NCBI RefSeq assembly: GCF_023824195.1
Contig: NZ_CP085442.1
Coordinates: forward strand, 1,030,001 to 1,094,000
Origin: Priestia megaterium
Lineage (GTDB): Bacteria; Bacillota; Bacilli; Bacillales; Bacillaceae_H
Direction: 5' to 3'
Length of the DNA stretch: 64,000 bases
A model generated the notes under the pieces. It was not told the origin of the DNA. It did no database searches and was given only the letters and a program-made list of their open reading frames with translations. Position 1 is the first letter of the stretch. The number at the start of each line of letters is the position of its first letter. Position numbers and translations under genes: made by a program. Of this stretch, positions 9,496 to 17,768 are shown piece after piece.

Positions 9496-9845
9496 AAGAG
9501 GTTGAACAAAAGTGTTTTAATTGAAGGGAAATCCGAACGATGAATGGAGATTCTTGATGCAGAATCCAACTCGTTCGGATTTTTTTGTGGTGATGGTAAG
9601 TGTAGGTTTCGTGTATGTAGTTGCTTCTAGCGGTTGATTGGAGGGCGAGACGAAGACTCCTGCGGGAAAAGCGGAATAGGTGAGACCCCGCAGGAGCGTA
9701 CGCGACGAGGAGGCTCAGCGCCCGCCCGCGGAAAGCGAAGTCTTGCACGGAAATCAACAGCGGTGCAACAAGTAATCCATACCCGATCATTTATCTCATT
9801 TGTTCGTCTTTAGATTGAGTTGATTTCGGTATGTGTCAACCTCTT
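9496..9845 (+). repeat. Intergenic repeat element, copy B
   Basis: A 350-base copy starting six bases after the previous stop codon. The end reads GAGGTTGAACAAAAG and the far end TGTGTCAACCTCTT; both ends have changed together, so the inverted repeat is kept. The internal terminator arms are ATCCGAACGA (9531-9540) and TCGTTCGGAT (9571-9580) followed by T6. The GC-rich core is complete. Confidence 0.9.
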
Positions 9846-10006
9846 CTATACATACCGAAAGATAAAAATTCCTAAGTAACCATTTTGTAACATTATTTAA
9901 TCATAGCGTAATAGTTTTTGAGGCTTTTTTCATTATAATTAAACCGAACATATTGAAAAATAAGTTCATAGAAACGTAACGTTCGGTTACATAATGGAGG
10001 AAAAAA

Positions 10007-10471
10007 ATGAAAAAAGCCATCATTGGGTCTATAACGGCAGCGGCAGTCTTATTTAGCGGAGCCAGTCCGTTTATTGCACCTGCTCAAACAGTAGAAGCAG
10101 CGTCATATTCATACAAAGACACGGCTATTGCTACTGGTAAAAAATTAATTGGTGTTCCTTATAAATGGGGAGGCACAACAACAAAAGGTTTTGACTGCTC
10201 TGGATTTATTCAATACATTTTCAAAAAGGCTGGAAAAACACTTCCGCGCACAACGGAACAAATGTATCGAGTAGGGACAAGCGTTTCAAAAGCAAAGCTT
10301 CAAAAAGGAGATTTAGTTTTCTTTCAAACGTATAAAAAAGGTCCTTCACATGTAGGCGTGTACTTAGGAAATAATCAGTTTCTTCAAGCTTCTACGTCTA
10401 AAGGCGTGACGATTACATCTCTTAGCAACAGCTACTGGAAAGCACGTTATATTGGTGCAAAACGGATTTAA
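10007..10471 (+). CDS. Secreted NlpC/P60 (C40) peptidoglycan hydrolase
   Basis: A 154-residue protein with a signal peptide (lysine start, hydrophobic core, likely cleavage after VEA near residue 31) followed directly by one NlpC/P60 domain. The catalytic Cys64 lies in DCSGF and the His115 in SHVGVY; the GVPYKWGG element precedes them. Such enzymes cut gamma-D-glutamyl-diaminopimelate bonds in peptidoglycan stems. It has no LysM or SH3 wall-binding repeats, unlike LytE or LytF, so it may act soluble or rely on charge. AATGGAGG precedes the ATG. A zinc amidase gene follows, which supports a cell-wall role. Confidence 0.9.
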   Translation: MKKAIIGSITAAAVLFSGASPFIAPAQTVEAASYSYKDTAIATGKKLIGVPYKWGGTTTKGFDCSGFIQYIFKKAGKTLPRTTEQMYRVGTSVSKAKLQKGDLVFFQTYKKGPSHVGVYLGNNQFLQASTSKGVTITSLSNSYWKARYIGAKRI

Positions 10472-10526
10472 CCATCCGTCATTTTTTTGAAAAACAACAC
10501 TACATTATGTAGTGTTGCTTTTGTTT
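10462..10526 (+). terminator. Two tandem intrinsic terminators
   Basis: The first hairpin ACGGAT/ATCCGT (10462-10479) includes the stop codon and is followed by T7. The second, AACACTACA/TGTAGTGTT (10496-10516), is followed by CTTTTGTTT. Either alone would suffice. Confidence 0.8.
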
Positions 10527-10676
10527 GCATATACATAACATATTGCCGATATTATAGACATTAATTTTTAACGTTTTATACAAAAAAATCCATATTCTGT
10601 GAGATAATAACGTTAACACATTTTGTACTTTAACATAAGGAATATCCCACTCTATTCGAAAGTTTGGTGAGCGAAG

Positions 10677-11552
10677 ATGAAGCGCTTAGTATGGAGTTAT
10701 GGAATAGGTATTGTTGCAATAATAGCAGTACTCTCATTTTTCTTTATGATGAAAGGTCAAACAGAGAAAGCCGTTGTTAGCGGAAATGTACCAAAAGCTC
10801 ATGCGCAGGGAGAAAGAGTGAAGCAGCCCATCTCACAGTTCCGAGCAGTACAGCCTCACGAAGCAGGTAATGAAGTGAAAAATGTAAAAAACAACATGCC
10901 TGAAAAAGCGGATCCTCCTCCTTTTTTAGTCTACATTGACCCTGGTCATCAATCCCAGGCTAACTTAGAGAAAGAGCCAATCGGACCGGGAGCAGCAGAA
11001 ACAAAAATAAAAGTTTCCGGAGGCACATCAGGTGTAGTGACCAAGAAGCCGGAATACAAGCTGACGTTGGAAGCCTCTATGATATTAAAACAGCTGCTCG
11101 AAGAAAAAGGCATAACCGTAAAGCTTACTCGGAGTTCTGATAATGTAGATATCAGCAACCGGGAACGAGCGGAGCTTGCGAACAATTCGAAAGCTGACTT
11201 ATACGTACGTATACATGCAGATGGTTCTGAAAATGCTTCTGTAAAAGGATTTTCTGTGCTCACTCCTGCAGAAGATAATTCCTATACGAAGTCTATTTAT
11301 CAAAGCAGTCTGCAGGCATCTCAGGCTATTCTGACAGAGGTGAAAAAAGATCAGTTTGTCGAAGCAGACGGCATTCGCTATCGCAGTGATCTTTCAGGAT
11401 TTAACTGGTCGACTGTACCTGTAACGCTAGTTGAACTGGGGTATATGACGAATCCAGAAGAAGACCGGAACCTGTCTGATAAGGCTTATCTTACAAAGCT
11501 GATGAATCATGTTGCAGATGGTATAGCGGCATATGAAGAAATGACAAAATAA
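10677..11552 (+). CDS. N-acetylmuramoyl-L-alanine amidase (Amidase_3)
   Basis: This 291-residue protein has an N-terminal membrane anchor or uncleaved signal (residues 8-27), an 60-residue linker, then a zinc amidase domain from about 84. The metal and catalytic residues are visible: His91 (DPGHQ), Glu132, His180 (RIHADG) and Glu253 (VELGYMTN). The enzyme cleaves the bond between muramic acid and the peptide stem. It resembles CwlD/LytC catalytic domains but lacks wall-binding repeats. An insert rich in G, A and K after DPGHQ is longer than in the shortest family members. It is followed by its own terminator. Confidence 0.9.
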   Translation: MKRLVWSYGIGIVAIIAVLSFFFMMKGQTEKAVVSGNVPKAHAQGERVKQPISQFRAVQPHEAGNEVKNVKNNMPEKADPPPFLVYIDPGHQSQANLEKEPIGPGAAETKIKVSGGTSGVVTKKPEYKLTLEASMILKQLLEEKGITVKLTRSSDNVDISNRERAELANNSKADLYVRIHADGSENASVKGFSVLTPAEDNSYTKSIYQSSLQASQAILTEVKKDQFVEADGIRYRSDLSGFNWSTVPVTLVELGYMTNPEEDRNLSDKAYLTKLMNHVADGIAAYEEMTK

Positions 11553-11574
11553 AAGGTGAAAAGACCTATAAAAG

Positions 11575-11615
11575 CGTGTGACTAAATCAATTGATTTATG
11601 TCACACGTTTTTTTT
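11575..11615 (+). terminator. Intrinsic terminator after the amidase
   Basis: CGTGTGAC (11575-11582) pairs with GTCACACG (11600-11607), with an inner TAAATCA/TGATTTA extension and a run of eight T. Confidence 0.85.
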
Positions 11616-11769
11616 GCCGTTCATATGATATAAAAAAGCGTTTTTTCGACAAAAAAATGGACGAGCAGAAAAGAAAACTGGGTAAAATGCTTTAATTTTT
11701 ATAGAACTGTGTCGATATAACGAGTGCTATTAAAATGCGTTAGACAGTACATGAAAATGGGGGAACAAG

Positions 11770-14700
11770 ATGAGAAAGTTAACGACATTAGCTTTAGTAC
11801 TAAGCGTACTGCTGTTTCAATTCACGCCGCTTGCTAGCGTGAAAGCTGAAACGGTAGAACCAGTTGTGTCTGTAAAATTAGTAAACTATTTAGGAGATCA
11901 GCATGCAATTACAATTAAGCCGTCTTATTTATACACTATTAAAAACTCGGATTTGGTCTTAAAGGCAAATACAGAGTATACGGTAACGGCAACAACTCAA
12001 GGTGTCACTCTAAAACAAGGAACCGCTGTCTTAGGTGATTTTACAAGCTTTGAAATTACACCGTCTCTTTATAAAAATCCCGTATCTATTAACGGCAGAC
12101 AGTACTTAGGGGACGTTGCGTTTACAAATGAAAAAGGAACTTACGTCAGACCTGTTAATACGCTGCCGATTGAAGACTATTTAAAAGGTGTTGTGCCAAA
12201 TGAAGTCTATACATCTTGGAATCTGCAAGCCTTAAAAACTCAGGCAGTAGCAGCGAGAACATACGCAATGAGCTATGCAGAAAAAGTGATCAATGACACG
12301 GTAAGCTATCAAGTATACGGTGGCTATACGTGGTACGACAGCACAAACAAAGCAGTAGATGAGACATTTGGACAAGTAGTAACGTACAACAATAAATTAA
12401 TCAACGCCGTTTTCTCATCAAGCAACGGTGGAAGAACCGAATCAAACAGCAACGCCTGGGGAGGAACTCAGCTTTCTTATTTCCCGGTGAAAGAAGATCC
12501 ATACGATAAGCAGACGCCGTGGACGTTAGCTATTCAAAAAACGCAAATTGATTTAACAGGAAAAGATTTAGCTAACTATAGCGCTTGGTGGAATACGGTT
12601 TCTGAAAAAGATAAAACCGTTACAGATAATTTGAAGTCATGGTTAGTAGCCAATAAGCATCCTGGTAAAACCATTAAAATTACGTCTATTCCAAAGGTGA
12701 GTTTTTATGCTCCTTCATCAGGAGGTCGTGTGACTAAAGGTGCGATTACAGTGGACTACCTCGTTAAAGGAGATGTAGACAGTTCGCAAAAACTAGTAGT
12801 TCATCATTTGGAATTAACAGATTTAACATCGACGAAGCTAAAATCGATGTTAAACAGCCGTGCGATGCTTAGTCTGCTTGTAACGGAAACAAATGAAACA
12901 AGCACATCAACAACTTTTAATGGTAAAGGAAATGGACACGGTGTTGGAATGAGTCAATACGGTGCTCAAAAAATGGCAAGCCTAGGAAAAGACTATCGTG
13001 AAATTTTAGATTTTTATTATCCAACAACTACTCTTTTAAGTTTTTATACAACAAAATATCCGCGAAAAGAACAGGAGCAAGAAGCACCGAAAGATACGGT
13101 TGCGCCTGATGCACCTTCAGTTAATGCACTAGGAGACAACCAAACATCGCTTACGGGCGTAACAGAACCAAATGCTTCGGTTATTGCAAAAGTGGAAAAT
13201 GAAGTAATTGGAACGGGGCTTGCTGATGAAGCCGGAAAATTTGCAATTACGATTGCCAAGCAGCCAGCAGATACAAAAGTGTCGGTAACGTCTAAAGATG
13301 CAGCTGAAAATGAAAGCACGGCCACAGTAGTGACCGTAACGGATCAAACGCCGCCTTCTGTTCCAATTGTAAATGAAGTAAGTGACCAAGATACGACCGT
13401 AACAGGCGTAACAGAAGCAAACGCCGCCGTGACGGTAAAAGCCGGCAGTGCGATGTTCTCTACAGTAGCGGATGGTAACGGTAAATTTACTGTTTCAATT
13501 CCAGTACAAATAGGCGGAACAACAATAGCGGTAAGTGCAAAAGATAAAGCAGGAAACGAAAGCCAAGCGCCTTCTTTTGTGGTTAAATCTACGTTAAAAG
13601 CACCGCTTGCACCAAAAGTAAATGCAGTAAGTGATCAAGACACAATGATTAAAGGAACAGCTGAAGCAAATGCGACGGTCATCGTTAAAAACGGAAGTCT
13701 TCAGCTTGCAGCAGGCAATACAGATGCCAAAGGAAATTACAGCATCTCAATTGCGAAACAAAAAGCAGGAAGCACGCTGTCCGTAACGGCTCAAAATGCA
13801 GGTGGAACAAGTTCAGCCACTGCGGTAACCGTACAGGATAAAACGGCACCAGCTGCGCCAAAAGTAAACGCTGTAAGTGATCAAGATACAAAAGTTACAG
13901 GTACAGCAGAAGCAAATTCTACGGTTACTGTAAAAGTGGGAACAACAACTGTGGGAACGGCTAAAGCAGGTGCAAATGGAGCGTTTTCTGTTGCCATTTC
14001 CTTGCAAAAAGCGAATACAAAGCTAAGCGTACAAGCAAAAGATGCAGCAGGAAATAACAGCGCTGTATCGACTGTAATCGTTACAGCAAAGCAAAAAGCT
14101 CCGGTAAAACCGACAGTTAATGAAGTGAGTGATCGAAGTACAGCCGTTACGGGTACAGCAGAAGCAAATGCGACGGTTATCATTAAAAACGGAAGTCTTC
14201 AGCTTGCAGCTGGTAAAGCGGATACCAAAGGAACATACAGCATCTCGATTGCAAAACAAAAAGCAGGAAGCAAACTGTCTGTAACGGCTGGAAACACAGC
14301 GGGCGTAAGTCCAGTTGTAACCGTAACCGTGCAGGATAAAACAGCACCCGTTACACCAAAAGTAAACGCTGTAAGCAATCAAGATACAGTAGTAACGGGA
14401 AGCACAGAAGCGGGCGCAGAAGTGCATGTGAAAATTGACAAAAAAGTAATTGGCAAAGGAAATGCAAAATCGGATGGAACGTTCAGCATCACCATTCCAA
14501 AGCAGTCTGCTTCTACAAAATTAGCTGTTATTGCAAAAGATGCAGCTAATAACTACAGCTCCAACACGTTTGTAACAGTCAGTGATGCGCAGACAAAACC
14601 AGCGCTTCCAACCGTTAATACACTTACTGAAAAAAGTACAGCGGTAACGGGAACAGGAGAAAAAAATGCGTCTATTTATATTAAAGTAGGCGGAAAGATT

Positions 14701-15084
14701 ATTGCGAGTGGAAAAATTGATGGAAATGGCAAGTTCAGCGTAAAAATTCCTGCTCAAAAAGCAGGAACAGAAGTGACGGCAGTTCTGCAAAATAAAGTAG
14801 GATACAGTCCGTATAAAATTGTAAAAGTACAAGACACAACGCCGCCGGCACCTCCGGCAGTTAATGCCGTTACGTCTTTGTCCACATCTATCTCTGGAAA
14901 AACGGAAGCGAATGCCGTGATTACGATTAAAAGCGGTACAAAGCTGATCGCATCAGGCAAAGCAGATGGCAAAGGACAGTTTAAAGTAACTATCCCAAAA
15001 CAAAAAGCAGGCGTAAAGCTGGCTGTGACGGCAAAAGATGCCGCTGGAAATACAAGTTCAGCAACGAACGTAAGTGTTAAATAG
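11770..15084 (+). CDS. Large secreted SpoIID/LytB-domain protein with eight Ig-like repeats
   Basis: A 1104-residue exported protein. It has a signal peptide (residues 1-26), then a SpoIID/LytB region at about 95-425 with the motifs VNEV-type PNEVYTSWNLQALKTQAVAARTYA and NGKGNGHGVGMSQYGAQ. SpoIID enzymes are peptidoglycan lytic transglycosylases acting on denuded glycans. Residues 443-1104 are eight tandem repeats of about 82 residues (pattern VNAVSDQDT.VTGTAEANA.V.VK), bacterial Ig-like domains of the Big_6 kind. Conventional SpoIID is about 340 residues with a membrane anchor, so this is a different, wall- or matrix-exposed protein. No LPXTG motif is present. Repeat copy C begins at its stop codon. 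Confidence 0.9.
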   Translation: MRKLTTLALVLSVLLFQFTPLASVKAETVEPVVSVKLVNYLGDQHAITIKPSYLYTIKNSDLVLKANTEYTVTATTQGVTLKQGTAVLGDFTSFEITPSLYKNPVSINGRQYLGDVAFTNEKGTYVRPVNTLPIEDYLKGVVPNEVYTSWNLQALKTQAVAARTYAMSYAEKVINDTVSYQVYGGYTWYDSTNKAVDETFGQVVTYNNKLINAVFSSSNGGRTESNSNAWGGTQLSYFPVKEDPYDKQTPWTLAIQKTQIDLTGKDLANYSAWWNTVSEKDKTVTDNLKSWLVANKHPGKTIKITSIPKVSFYAPSSGGRVTKGAITVDYLVKGDVDSSQKLVVHHLELTDLTSTKLKSMLNSRAMLSLLVTETNETSTSTTFNGKGNGHGVGMSQYGAQKMASLGKDYREILDFYYPTTTLLSFYTTKYPRKEQEQEAPKDTVAPDAPSVNALGDNQTSLTGVTEPNASVIAKVENEVIGTGLADEAGKFAITIAKQPADTKVSVTSKDAAENESTATVVTVTDQTPPSVPIVNEVSDQDTTVTGVTEANAAVTVKAGSAMFSTVADGNGKFTVSIPVQIGGTTIAVSAKDKAGNESQAPSFVVKSTLKAPLAPKVNAVSDQDTMIKGTAEANATVIVKNGSLQLAAGNTDAKGNYSISIAKQKAGSTLSVTAQNAGGTSSATAVTVQDKTAPAAPKVNAVSDQDTKVTGTAEANSTVTVKVGTTTVGTAKAGANGAFSVAISLQKANTKLSVQAKDAAGNNSAVSTVIVTAKQKAPVKPTVNEVSDRSTAVTGTAEANATVIIKNGSLQLAAGKADTKGTYSISIAKQKAGSKLSVTAGNTAGVSPVVTVTVQDKTAPVTPKVNAVSNQDTVVTGSTEAGAEVHVKIDKKVIGKGNAKSDGTFSITIPKQSASTKLAVIAKDAANNYSSNTFVTVSDAQTKPALPTVNTLTEKSTAVTGTGEKNASIYIKVGGKIIASGKIDGNGKFSVKIPAQKAGTEVTAVLQNKVGYSPYKIVKVQDTTPPAPPAVNAVTSLSTSISGKTEANAVITIKSGTKLIASGKADGKGQFKVTIPKQKAGVKLAVTAKDAAGNTSSATNVSVK

Positions 15085-15357
15085 AAAGAGGCTGGGACAA
15101 AAGTATTTTAGTTAAAGTTAAACACGAACTATCTATCGAAAACTGATGGATAGTTCGTGTTTTTTTTTATGATCATGGTGAACGTAGGCGTCATGTAGGT
15201 AAGTGCTTCTAGCGGTTGATTGGAGGGGCAAGGCGAAGACTCCTGCGGAAAGCGAAGCCTTGCACGGAAATCAACAGCGGTGGAAAAAACAGTCCAGATT
15301 ATTTATCCCGATTGTTCGTCTTTAGATTGGATTCATTTCGTTATGTCCCAATCTCTT
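15085..15357 (+). repeat. Intergenic repeat element, copy C (internally deleted)
   Basis: A 273-base copy lacking about 60 bases of the GC-rich core (CTCCTGCGG joins directly to AAAGCGAAG). The ends AAAGAGGCTGGGACAAAAG and TTATGTCCCAATCTCTTT are present. Its terminator stem is CACGAACTATC/GATAGTTCGTG, different from copies A and B yet fully paired and followed by T9. It starts directly at the stop of the SpoIID-domain gene. Confidence 0.88.
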
Positions 15358-15505
15358 TTAGCGGTTTTTAAGTGAAATGGCAGGTTACTTCCAAGTTACC
15401 TTAGAACTTTGAAGTGCCTAACTTACTTTAAAGTGGGTTCTATCTTTTTCTTTTTTTCTGTTTCATAATAACAAATGTAAAGAAATTAGTAGGGGGTTTT
15501 TTATA

Positions 15506-16348
15506 ATGAGTAATCATTTGCAAGATACAGTAACACTTCACAACGGAGTCAAAATGCCTTGGCTTGGACTAGGTGTATTTAAAGTAGAAGAAGGGCCTGA
15601 ATTAGTGAATGCGGTGAAAACAGCTATCGTCAAAGGCTATCGCAGCATTGATACGGCAGCTATTTATGGAAATGAAGAAGGTGTAGGAGAAGGAATTCGC
15701 CAAGGTCTGAAAGAAGCAGGTCTTTCACGCGAAGACATTTTTGTTACATCAAAAGTTTGGAACGCAGATTTAGGCTATGAAGAGACACTAGCTGCTTACG
15801 AAACAAGCTTACAAAAGCTTGGCTTAGAATATTTAGATCTATACTTAATTCACTGGCCGGTAGAAGGTAAGTATAAAGAAGCGTGGAAAGCATTAGAAAC
15901 GCTTTATAAAGAAGAAAAAGTAAGAGCTGTGGGTGTAAGTAATTTTCAAATTCATCATTTAGAAGACTTAATGAAAGATGGAGATGTTAAGCCTGTTATT
16001 AACCAAGTGGAGTATCATCCTCGTTTGACGCAAAAAGAGCTGCATGCTTTTTGTCAAAAGCACGATATTCAGCTAGAAGCATGGTCTCCGCTTATGCAAG
16101 GAGAATTGCTAGATAACGATGTGTTAAAAGGAATTGCTGAAAAACACGGTAAATCAGTTGCTCAAATTATTTTGCGATGGGATCTGCAAAACGGAGTTGT
16201 AACGATTCCAAAATCAACAAAAGAACATCGTATTGTTGAAAATTCATCGTTATTTGATTTTGAATTGGATGCTGAAGACGTAAGCAAAATTGATGGATTA
16301 AATCAAAATCACCGGGTAGGTCCAGATCCGGACAATTTTGATTTTTAA
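15506..16348 (+). CDS. yvgN: Aldo/keto reductase (YvgN-like)
   Basis: A 280-residue TIM-barrel reductase of the AKR5 group. The tetrad residues are visible: Asp49 and Tyr54 (DTAAIYGNE), Lys in TSKVWN near 84 and His in LIHWPV near 116. The NADPH-site motif IPKSTKEHRI is near the C-terminus. B. subtilis YvgN reduces glyoxal, methylglyoxal and other aldehydes with NADPH in the cytoplasm, and this protein is very similar in length and motifs. AGTAGGGGG precedes the ATG. Near-palindromic AACTT/AAGTT clusters at about 15380-15440 could bind a regulator. It appears monocistronic. Confidence 0.9.
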   Translation: MSNHLQDTVTLHNGVKMPWLGLGVFKVEEGPELVNAVKTAIVKGYRSIDTAAIYGNEEGVGEGIRQGLKEAGLSREDIFVTSKVWNADLGYEETLAAYETSLQKLGLEYLDLYLIHWPVEGKYKEAWKALETLYKEEKVRAVGVSNFQIHHLEDLMKDGDVKPVINQVEYHPRLTQKELHAFCQKHDIQLEAWSPLMQGELLDNDVLKGIAEKHGKSVAQIILRWDLQNGVVTIPKSTKEHRIVENSSLFDFELDAEDVSKIDGLNQNHRVGPDPDNFDF

Positions 16349-16358
16349 TAGAAGAACT

Positions 16359-16693
16359 AAGAGGCTGGGAGAAAAGTAATTTAGCCCAAGTGAAAAACGA
16401 ACCATTCATCAACAAGTTTGATGAGTGGTTCGTTTTTTTTTGTTATGGTGAATACAGCTTCATCTGTTTCGTCCCTTCTAGCAGTTGATTGAAGGGCAAG
16501 GCGAAGACTCCTGCGGGAAAAGCGGGACAGATGAGACCCCGCAGGAGCGCAAGCGACGAGGAGGCTCAGCGCCCGCCCGCGGAAAGCGAAGCCTTGCACG
16601 GAAATCAACGGCGGTGTCATAAGCGGTTCAGCTCATGTATCTCATTTGTTCGTCTTTAGGTTGGATTCATTTAGTTATGTCCCGGCCTCTTTT
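16359..16693 (+). repeat. Intergenic repeat element, copy D
   Basis: A 335-base copy starting about ten bases after yvgN. The ends are AAGAGGCTGGGAGAAAAG and TTATGTCCCGGCCTCTTT. The internal terminator stem is a third sequence, AACGAACCATTCATC pairing with GATGAGTGGTTCGTT, followed by T8. The core is complete. Confidence 0.9.
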
Positions 16694-16819
16694 TATGCAT
16701 TATTACATAAATTTAACATTTTCTTCACAGTAAGCTAAAGGACGGGCCGTATGATAAAGAAAGGTCGTGAAACATAGAGAAATCATTTCATTTTTAAGTG
16801 TAAAATAGGCGGTGTAACG

Positions 16820-16987
16820 ATGACAAAACAAGCTTACTCTCACATACAATGTAAAAAAACATCAATGATTGATTTATTGCTGGATGCAGGGGTTTATAAA
16901 AAAGGAAACAAGCAGCTATATGAGCTTACGCTTCAAGAACTAGAAATAGAATACGAAGCTATTTCACAACAGCGCATATCCCGATGA
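16820..16987 (+). CDS. Small protein resembling Fur-regulated basic protein FbpA
   Basis: This 55-residue protein contains DLLLDAGVYKKGNKQLYELTLQELEIEYE. It matches my recollection of the FbpA family (a K.. RQLYELTL.ELE pattern), small proteins tied to the iron-sparing response in Bacillus. The ATG follows AGGCGGTG. I looked for a Fur box upstream and did not find a clear 7-1-7 site, so the family call is moderate and the regulation unproven. The next gene follows 50 bases later in the same direction and may be co-transcribed. Confidence 0.65.
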   Translation: MTKQAYSHIQCKKTSMIDLLLDAGVYKKGNKQLYELTLQELEIEYEAISQQRISR

Positions 16988-17036
16988 AATTTTGATACAT
17001 TGCTAGAATTTGTTATAATAGAGGAAAGGATAGGAG

Positions 17037-17240
17037 TTGATTTATATCGAAAAGCACCCGACAGACTCGCAGCCCATCCGTATGGATATCCTCGATTCTA
17101 TATTTGCTAAAATGGTATTAAATAAGGCTATCCGAGATTTTAGAAGAGATCAAATTTTACGTGAAGTCGATCAAACATTAGAAGAAAGAAACAAAGAGAA
17201 ATTTTTTCAATTAATTGAAGAATTAAAATCAATTTCATAA
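17037..17240 (+). CDS. IDEAL-domain small protein
   Basis: A 67-residue protein whose C-terminal 45 residues (ILDSIFAKMVLNKAIRDFRR..., then LLREVDQTLEERNKEKFFQL-like text) match the helical IDEAL domain of small Bacillus proteins such as YozD and of YpiB. The start is a TTG with GGAAAGGATAGGAG just upstream; the first in-frame ATG, at 17085, has no ribosome binding site. Function unknown. A strong terminator follows at 17285. Confidence 0.7.
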   Translation: MIYIEKHPTDSQPIRMDILDSIFAKMVLNKAIRDFRRDQILREVDQTLEERNKEKFFQLIEELKSIS

Positions 17241-17284
17241 AGGGCGTTCGCGCGGTAGAATTTGATTTTATCATTTTAGCATAT

Positions 17285-17327
17285 AAAAACAGGTAAGAAG
17301 CGGCATGCTTAGTTACCTGTTTTTTTG
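17285..17327 (+). terminator. Intrinsic terminator
   Basis: AAAAACAGGTAA (17285-17296) pairs with TTACCTGTTTTT (from 17313) and T-runs continue to 17327. The left A-run makes it usable on the other strand too. Confidence 0.85.
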
Positions 17328-17720
17328 TTGTCTTATTGCAAAACAAGGCCTCACATAACAAGTGCACCTTGCTAGTAAACAGACAAAAAGAGCAAGTCTA
17401 ATGTACTCACTCTTTTCAGAAAGGTATGGGTGTTACTGAGAAAATGAATGTCACTTTCTAAGTGTTGCGTGTGGGGTTTAGAAAGTTCTATGCATCTGCA
17501 TATTTTCTAATTCATTCGCTCTATGTATTGTTAAAGTAACAATATAACCATATCTTATCACATGAACGAAATTCGATTCAATATATTTATTGATTTTCTT
17601 TTTAAATTGTTCTAAATAATTAGTGAATGTAAAAAAATGTTTTTATTAGGTGAATGTGTATCTATGAAAAAACAATAGAAAAATATAGTGATTTTTTATG
17701 AGAGACATTCGTTTATTTCT
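17328..17720. other. AT-rich non-coding gap
   Basis: No frame with a credible start and ribosome binding site was found. A minus-strand open stretch around 17480-17630 encodes a protein-like string containing FVHVIRYGYIV but has no start codon or binding site. No strong hairpin. Confidence 0.5.
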
Positions 17721-17755
17721 GACGGACTGTAAGCTTCAAAAGAGTACAATCCGTC
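17721..17755 (-). terminator. Hairpin at the end of the ArsB-like gene
   Basis: GACGGACTGTA and TACAATCCGTC pair with one G-T wobble around a 13-base loop. It lies just beyond the minus-strand stop codon, but the following T-tract is poor, so efficiency is uncertain. Confidence 0.5.
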
Positions 17756-17768
17756 CTGTAAATCAGTA

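Noticed and set aside
9443..9790. Minus-strand frame across repeat copy B
   Set aside because: This is an artefact of the GC-rich repeat and antisense to the real small gene at 9310.
13044..14972. Several antisense frames inside the SpoIID-repeat gene
   Set aside because: They arise from the biased codon use of the tandem Ig-like repeats and lack start signals.
15380..15440. AACTT/AAGTT clusters before yvgN as an HxlR/MarR-type operator
   Set aside because: The repeats are irregular and no regulator gene is adjacent; not strong enough to annotate.
17480..17630. Minus-strand open stretch containing FVHVIRYGYIV
   Set aside because: No start codon or ribosome site could be found; too short to support as a gene or pseudogene.
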